DNA of 27,210 nt from Caryophanales bacterium UBA2450 (GTDB lineage Bacteria; Bacillota_I; Bacilli_A; RFN20; CAG-826), in NCBI GenBank assembly GCA_002342545.1, contig DDQE01000056.1:1-27210 (forward strand), read 5' to 3'. A program made the position numbers and the translations under genes. The notes below the pieces were generated by a model. That model saw nothing but the letters and a program-made list of their open reading frames with translations. It was not told where the DNA came from and did no database searches. Shown in pieces: positions 24,386 to 27,210 of the stretch; positions within the stretch are counted from its first letter, which is position 1, and each line of letters starts with the position of its first letter.

Positions 24386-25255
24386 ATGAGAATATTAGAT
24401 GCTTGGCAAGGTTGGGTTGATTTCTGGCAAAAATTTGCAGATTTTTTCTTTAAACCTGACGAAGCTGGAATTAACTATCTATCTCGTATTGGTGTAGCTA
24501 TTGCTATTATCGTTTTTACTTGGATTGTTCTTAAGATATTAAACCCATTATTAAAAAAACTATTTAAGGTCAAAAAAGGACCTGATATTGATGTATCTGC
24601 TAAATTAATTATTCTTGGATTAGTTAAATTTTTAATTTGGATTACTGTTGGTTTTATCGTTTGTAGTGTTTTAAAAATCAATTTATCTGGAGTGGGCGGA
24701 ATCATCGCCTCCGTTGGTGTCGCTCTTGGTTTAGCTTTACAAGATTTAGTGGGATCATTCTTCTCTGGTTTGTTGATTATCAATCAAAAAATTATTAGAA
24801 CTGGTGATCATATCTTAGTTAAAAATGCCTACGGAGAATGCGAAGGCATTGTTCAAAGAATTCATTTCTTCACCACAATTTTAACTAGCTTCCAAGGTCA
24901 TAAAATTATCATCCCTAATAAAAATATGTCTAGTGCGGTTATCACCAACTACACTGTGAATGGAGAAAGACGAATTGATTATGATGTGGGAGTTAGCTAC
25001 GATAGTGATCTTGAAGTCGTGAAGGAAGCATTATTATCAGTAATTAAAGACGAACCACTTGTGATTAATCCTGAAAAAACACAAGCATACGCTGAATCTT
25101 TTGGACCATATGCTGTTAACATGAGGCTTAGATGCTGGACTAAAGTTGATGATTATTGGACTTTATATAATCAACTAACTGAAAGAATCTATTTGGCGTT
25201 TAAACAAAAGGGCATCTATATCCCTTGTTCCACTGATAGAAATATTATGAAATAA
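24386..25255 (+). CDS. MscS family mechanosensitive ion channel
   Basis: A 289-residue small-conductance mechanosensitive channel that releases solutes on osmotic downshock. Three hydrophobic segments lie at about 31-54, 76-97 and 100-131. The third is the pore helix with GVGGIIASVGVALGLALQDLVG. The soluble beta domain (GDHILVKNAYGECEGIVQRI, TSFQGHKIIIPNK, NYTVNGERRIDYDVGVSYD) and C-terminal alpha/beta domain follow. It is transcribed alone: promoter upstream, terminator at its stop codon. Probably leaderless. Confidence 0.93.
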   Translation: MRILDAWQGWVDFWQKFADFFFKPDEAGINYLSRIGVAIAIIVFTWIVLKILNPLLKKLFKVKKGPDIDVSAKLIILGLVKFLIWITVGFIVCSVLKINLSGVGGIIASVGVALGLALQDLVGSFFSGLLIINQKIIRTGDHILVKNAYGECEGIVQRIHFFTTILTSFQGHKIIIPNKNMSSAVITNYTVNGERRIDYDVGVSYDSDLEVVKEALLSVIKDEPLVINPEKTQAYAESFGPYAVNMRLRCWTKVDDYWTLYNQLTERIYLAFKQKGIYIPCSTDRNIMK

Positions 25256-25278
25256 CTGGCTTTGCCAGTTTTCTTTTT
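25254..25278 (+). terminator. Terminator after mscS
   Basis: AACTGGC (25254-25260), loop TTT, GCCAGTT (25264-25270), then a T-rich tail. The stem begins in the stop codon. Confidence 0.87.
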
Positions 25279-25308
25279 ATTTATCAATTTTTGACTAGTT
25301 TATATAAC

Positions 25309-25356
25309 TTTTTTTGCAAAAAAATCGAAAAAAACCACTCTTTATATAATGTAGGG
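25309..25356 (+). promoter_or_regulatory. A-tract/TATAAT promoter element, copy 2
   Basis: Near-identical to 81-127, with TATAAT at 25345-25350. It sits about 145 bases upstream of the first small peptide gene and would give a leader of roughly 140 bases, long for this genome. Confidence 0.6.
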
Positions 25357-25452
25357 ACTTTTTTAAGTTTCTATAATCCGAGGCTCATTCAAGAGGCGCA
25401 CTTTGGATGACTCTAGTGATTTTCTTTCTTCTTCAGTTTCTTTTTATCTAGA

Positions 25453-25471
25453 TCATCTATGCGTTAGATGA
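25453..25471 (+). other. Leader hairpin before small peptide 1
   Basis: TCATCTA (25453-25459), loop TGCGT, TAGATGA (25465-25471), 13 bases upstream of the ribosome site. The segment ATCATCTAT...GGTAGAA..GGAG recurs before the second peptide (25714-25747). Confidence 0.55.
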
Positions 25472-25495
25472 GTCGAGGTAGAATGGAGAGTTTAT

Positions 25496-25579
25496 ATGGA
25501 AGATATTATAGTTGTTTTCGTTGAAATCATCATAATTCTTATCATCATAAATAAAACCCCACCAAACGTAAGGCGTTAG
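25496..25579 (+). CDS. 27-residue single-span hydrophobic peptide, putative type I toxin (unit 1)
   Basis: ATG 25496 to TAG 25577-25579. The peptide begins MEDII and has an almost unbroken Val/Ile/Leu/Phe segment (about 4-22) interrupted only by Glu10. It ends in a polar, basic tail (NKTPPNVRR). GGAGAG (25485-25490) precedes the ATG at 5-base spacing. The stop codon is buried in a hairpin, GTTAGGT (25575-25581) with ACCTAAC (25590-25596). A strong minus-strand promoter just downstream points across the gene. This is the usual architecture of type I toxin genes of Bacillota (TxpA/BsrG/Fst-like size and topology), but I see no sequence match to a named family. It could instead be a non-toxic small membrane peptide. 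Confidence 0.62.
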   Translation: MEDIIVVFVEIIIILIIINKTPPNVRR

Positions 25580-25599
25580 GTAGGGGACAACCTAACTAA

Positions 25600-25628
25600 A
25601 AGATAACTGAAAAACGCCTTGCTGTCAA
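25600..25628 (-). promoter_or_regulatory. Antisense promoter, unit 1
   Basis: On the minus strand: TTGACA (25628-25623), exactly 17 bases, TATCTT (25605-25600). The predicted RNA starts near 25593 and runs leftward through the peptide 1 stop codon, coding region and leader. It is the best -35/-10 pair in the intergenic region and has no gene to serve on that strand. Confidence 0.6.
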
Positions 25629-25756
25629 GTTCTCTAGTAGAGCTTAGTCAAATCCTTTGATATGGCTATTGCCTATTAATAGGAGTTTGTCTCGTGGTCT
25701 CTTTGTACTTTTAATCATCTATCGTGATGTATCAAAGGTAGAAGGAGGTGGTTATT

Positions 25757-25843
25757 ATGTCTTCTAATAAGATGACAGTAATTATCTTAATTCTAGAAAT
25801 AGTGATTTCGATACTTACAATAATAATAAAAGCCCTAAGGTAG
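25757..25843 (+). CDS. 28-residue single-span hydrophobic peptide, putative type I toxin (unit 2)
   Basis: ATG 25757 to TAG 25841-25843, with a near-ideal AGGAGGTG (25743-25750) at 6-base spacing. The N-terminus is polar (MSSNKMT), followed by a hydrophobic span (about 7-24) with a single Glu14, then the basic end KALR. Glu followed by Ile inside the span aligns with peptide 1, and both have a basic C-terminus. The stop codon lies in a hairpin (GCCCT 25832-25836 with AGGGC 25851-25855, inner GGT/ACC). The 3' tail (GGGCAACCAACTAA) resembles that of unit 1 (GGGGACAACCTAACTAA), so the units look like diverged tandem duplicates. Toxicity is inferred only. Confidence 0.65.
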   Translation: MSSNKMTVIILILEIVISILTIIIKALR

Positions 25844-25869
25844 TAACCAAAGGGCAACCAACTAATTAT

Positions 25870-25898
25870 AATGTAGACCACGTGGTTACTAATGTCAA
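25870..25898 (-). promoter_or_regulatory. Antisense promoter, unit 2
   Basis: On the minus strand: TTGACA (25898-25893), 17 bases, TACATT (25875-25870), with an overlapping TATAAT (25870-25865) as alternative -10. RNA from about 25860 would run leftward across peptide 2. Position relative to the stop codon is like unit 1. Confidence 0.5.
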
Positions 25899-25975
25899 CA
25901 TTAATAGTGGTTTAGATTTATCTAGTTCGCCATTATAGATAAATAGAGCTACTAAATTGACGTAGGAAAACTTTC

Positions 25976-26004
25976 TTTACAAGACTATGAGCGATATGTA
26001 TAAT
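25976..26004 (+). promoter_or_regulatory. rpsF operon promoter
   Basis: TTTACA (25976-25981), 17 bases, TATAAT (25999-26004). The predicted start near 26011 gives a leader of about 65 bases. Confidence 0.7.
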
Positions 26005-26011
26005 ACATATG

Positions 26012-26059
26012 CTAAAGTTAGCAAAAACTCTGCTATTAATTACGTTTAATAGCCGTTAG
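26012..26059 (+). promoter_or_regulatory. Putative S6:S18-binding leader hairpin
   Basis: An upper stem GCTATTAA (26032-26039) with TTAATAGC (26046-26053) and an outer stem CTAA (26012-26015) with TTAG (26056-26059). CCG (26053-26055) lies on the 3' side at the junction. A CCG in a bulge beside a hairpin is the hallmark of the leader through which S6:S18 represses rpsF operons. The position just before the rpsF ribosome site fits. Confidence 0.5.
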
Positions 26060-26077
26060 ACCAAGGAGGAAAAGAAA

Positions 26078-26368
26078 ATGCGCAAATACGAAATTATGTA
26101 CATTTTAAGAGCCGACTTAGATGAAGCACAACGTAAGGAAGTTATTGAAAAGCTTGCCAAAATTATCACTGACAATGGTGGTAAAGTTGAAGAAACAAGC
26201 GAAGCTATGGGCTTACGTGAACTTGCTTATCCAATTAAGGAACAATCTAAGGGTTACTATGTTGTACTTAAGGTTTCTATGGATAACAAAGCGATTAATG
26301 AATTCAATCGTTTAGTCCGTATCAACCCAAGTGTCCTACGTCATCTTATTGTTGTAGAACACAAATAA
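26078..26368 (+). CDS. rpsF: 30S ribosomal protein S6
   Basis: A 96-residue S6: MRKYEIMYILRADLDE at the start, the GLRELAYPIKEQSKGYYVV core, and the NEFNRLVRINPSVLRHLIV C-terminal strand. It pairs with S18 in the small-subunit platform. AAGGAGG precedes the ATG. It is the first gene of rpsF-ssb-rpsR and probably autoregulated through the leader hairpin. Confidence 0.97.
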   Translation: MRKYEIMYILRADLDEAQRKEVIEKLAKIITDNGGKVEETSEAMGLRELAYPIKEQSKGYYVVLKVSMDNKAINEFNRLVRINPSVLRHLIVVEHK

Positions 26369-26382
26369 GGAGGATCATTTAA

Positions 26383-26817
26383 ATGATTAATCGTGTCGTT
26401 TTAGTGGGTCGCTTAACTAGAGACCCAGAACTCAGAAAAACCACATCCGGAAACTCTGTTTGTACATTCACAGTCGCTCTAGACAACAGAATGAAAAATC
26501 CAGATGGTTCTAAAGGAACAAGCTTTATTCCTTGTACAGCCTTTACAACCACCGCGGAAACAGTTTCAAAATTTGCCCGTAAGGGATTATTAGTTGGAGT
26601 TGAAGGTCGTCTTAATCAAAGAAGCTTTATTCGACAAGATGGACAAAAATCAAGTGTCATCGAAGTATTATGTGACTCTGTTCAATTCTTAGAAAGAAGA
26701 AATGAAGAAGTCGCTAATGAAGAAATGGATATTCCACCATTTGATGATGCTGTCCCTACCGAAGAATCTAAAAGCTTAGACAGTATTGAAATTGCTGATG
26801 ACGATCTCCCATTCTAA
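26383..26817 (+). CDS. ssb: Single-stranded DNA-binding protein
   Basis: A 144-residue SSB: an OB-fold (MINRVVLVGRLTRDPELR, VCTFTVALDNR, SFIPCTAFTTTAETV, GLLVGVEGRLNQRSF) to about residue 106, then an acidic linker and the protein-interaction tip DDDLPF. It protects single-stranded DNA in replication, repair and, with ComFA/ComFC, possibly transformation. AAGGAGG precedes it, 14 bases after rpsF. Confidence 0.96.
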   Translation: MINRVVLVGRLTRDPELRKTTSGNSVCTFTVALDNRMKNPDGSKGTSFIPCTAFTTTAETVSKFARKGLLVGVEGRLNQRSFIRQDGQKSSVIEVLCDSVQFLERRNEEVANEEMDIPPFDDAVPTEESKSLDSIEIADDDLPF

Positions 26818-26834
26818 GAAAGGAAGATAAAATA

Positions 26835-27062
26835 ATGGCGTTTAAGAAAGTTAGACCACACAAGAAGGTCTGTTACTTCAAGAAAAATAACATTACCCAC
26901 ATCGATTATAAAGATGTAGAAACATTAAAAATGTTTATTGCTTCTAATGGAAAAATTTCTCCACGTAGAACAACTGGTACATGTGCAAAACATCAAAGAG
27001 AATTAGCTGTTGCAATTAAAAATGCGAGATTTATGGCTCTTCTCCCATATGTTGCTGACTAA
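26835..27062 (+). CDS. rpsR: 30S ribosomal protein S18
   Basis: A 75-residue S18 with KKVCYFKKNNITHIDYKDV, then FIASNGKISPRRTTGTC and the HQRELAVAIKNARFMALLPY signature. The basic N-terminus is short. AAGGAAG precedes the ATG, 17 bases after ssb. No terminator hairpin with a T run is visible after it. Confidence 0.97.
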   Translation: MAFKKVRPHKKVCYFKKNNITHIDYKDVETLKMFIASNGKISPRRTTGTCAKHQRELAVAIKNARFMALLPYVAD

Positions 27063-27079
27063 TTAAAGTCAAATTGTTG

Positions 27080-27124
27080 TTGGACAAAGTCATTTATCCG
27101 AAATTGGACAAAAATGATTATCTG
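27080..27124. repeat. Tandem 21-base imperfect repeat, possible insertion-sequence end
   Basis: TTGGACAAAGTCATTTATCCG (27080-27100, given here as one 21-base unit in two parts: TTGGACAAAGTC and ATTTATCCG) is followed at 24-base period by a similar unit at 27104-27124, 15 of 21 bases equal. Further on, CTGGTACATTCTCAATGAAA (27166-27185) resembles repeats seen at ends of IS21-type elements. No transposase is in the window, so the assignment is tentative. Confidence 0.35.
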
Positions 27125-27210
27125 ACAACCGAGCATTAGTCGAAGTATACGATGAAGCCAGGAAACTGGTACATTCTCAATGAAAATTAAGTCGTCCACA
27201 GTGGCGGCTT

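Noticed and set aside
24475..24783. Minus-strand open frame of about 100 codons opposite mscS
   Set aside because: Composition follows the opposite strand of a clear MscS gene, with no start signals.
25360..25495. Riboswitch in the long leader of small peptide 1
   Set aside because: Hairpins are present but no known riboswitch core was recognised; a sequestering leader of a type I toxin mRNA explains it better.
25570..25620. AAGGCG/CGCCTT as a terminator for small peptide 1
   Set aside because: The stem can form, but no T run follows CGCCTT on the plus strand and it overlaps the antisense promoter spacer.
27080..27124. CRISPR array
   Set aside because: Only two imperfect units with a 3-base gap; no spacers of 25-40 bases.

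Overview
The window is AT-rich DNA from a low-GC, fermentative, probably anaerobic bacterium of the Bacillota/Mollicutes-related lineages. I cannot name a genus. The support is codon bias towards A/T, AGGAGG-type ribosome sites, short hairpin-plus-T terminators, a group-B-like [FeFe] hydrogenase, a rubrerythrin and a secA-prfB cluster. TGA is used as a stop (for example at the end of the 965-aa oxidoreductase) and RF2 is present, so the standard bacterial code applies and not the mycoplasma code.

Layout. Positions 1-3492 hold an accessory-looking patch: a terminator, a strong -10 element, a decayed copy of a DUF1016 (YhcG-type) PD-(D/E)XK nuclease gene, an intact copy of that gene, then comFA and comFC. 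Fragments of the comFA Walker A region lie in front of both nuclease copies, so the nuclease unit appears to have been duplicated together with a piece of comFA. Positions 3591-10059 form a housekeeping run: secA, prfB (with a +1 programmed frameshift), a YitT-family membrane protein and uvrB. secG, a small membrane protein and the [FeFe] hydrogenase follow, each with its own promoter.

Positions 12245-14677 (minus) carry an M29 aminopeptidase followed by rmuC; a DUF308/HdeD-like membrane protein diverges from them. Positions 15379-19287 (minus) are an operon hypB - 965-aa multi-cluster FAD/NAD(P)H oxidoreductase - hypA. A second hypB diverges from it and heads a plus-strand run: DUF3737 beta-helix protein, MalY/PatB aminotransferase, flavin reductase, galactokinase-family kinase, rubrerythrin. 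A MscS channel follows.

Positions 25256-26077 have no ordinary gene. They contain two tandem, related units, each encoding a 27-28 residue single-span hydrophobic peptide with a good ribosome site, a similar leader and 3' tail, and a minus-strand TTGACA promoter just downstream that would make an antisense RNA. This looks like a tandem type I toxin-antitoxin pair and is the best candidate here for an undescribed system. The window then runs through rpsF-ssb-rpsR, with a leader hairpin resembling the S6:S18-binding element, and ends in short repeats that may be an insertion-sequence terminus.

Working together: the hydrogenase, the oxidoreductase and the rubrerythrin point to ferredoxin/NAD(P)H-based anaerobic redox balance with peroxide defence. 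A second theme is that four promoters (hydrogenase, both hypB genes, mscS) sit so close to the start codon that the mRNAs are probably leaderless.
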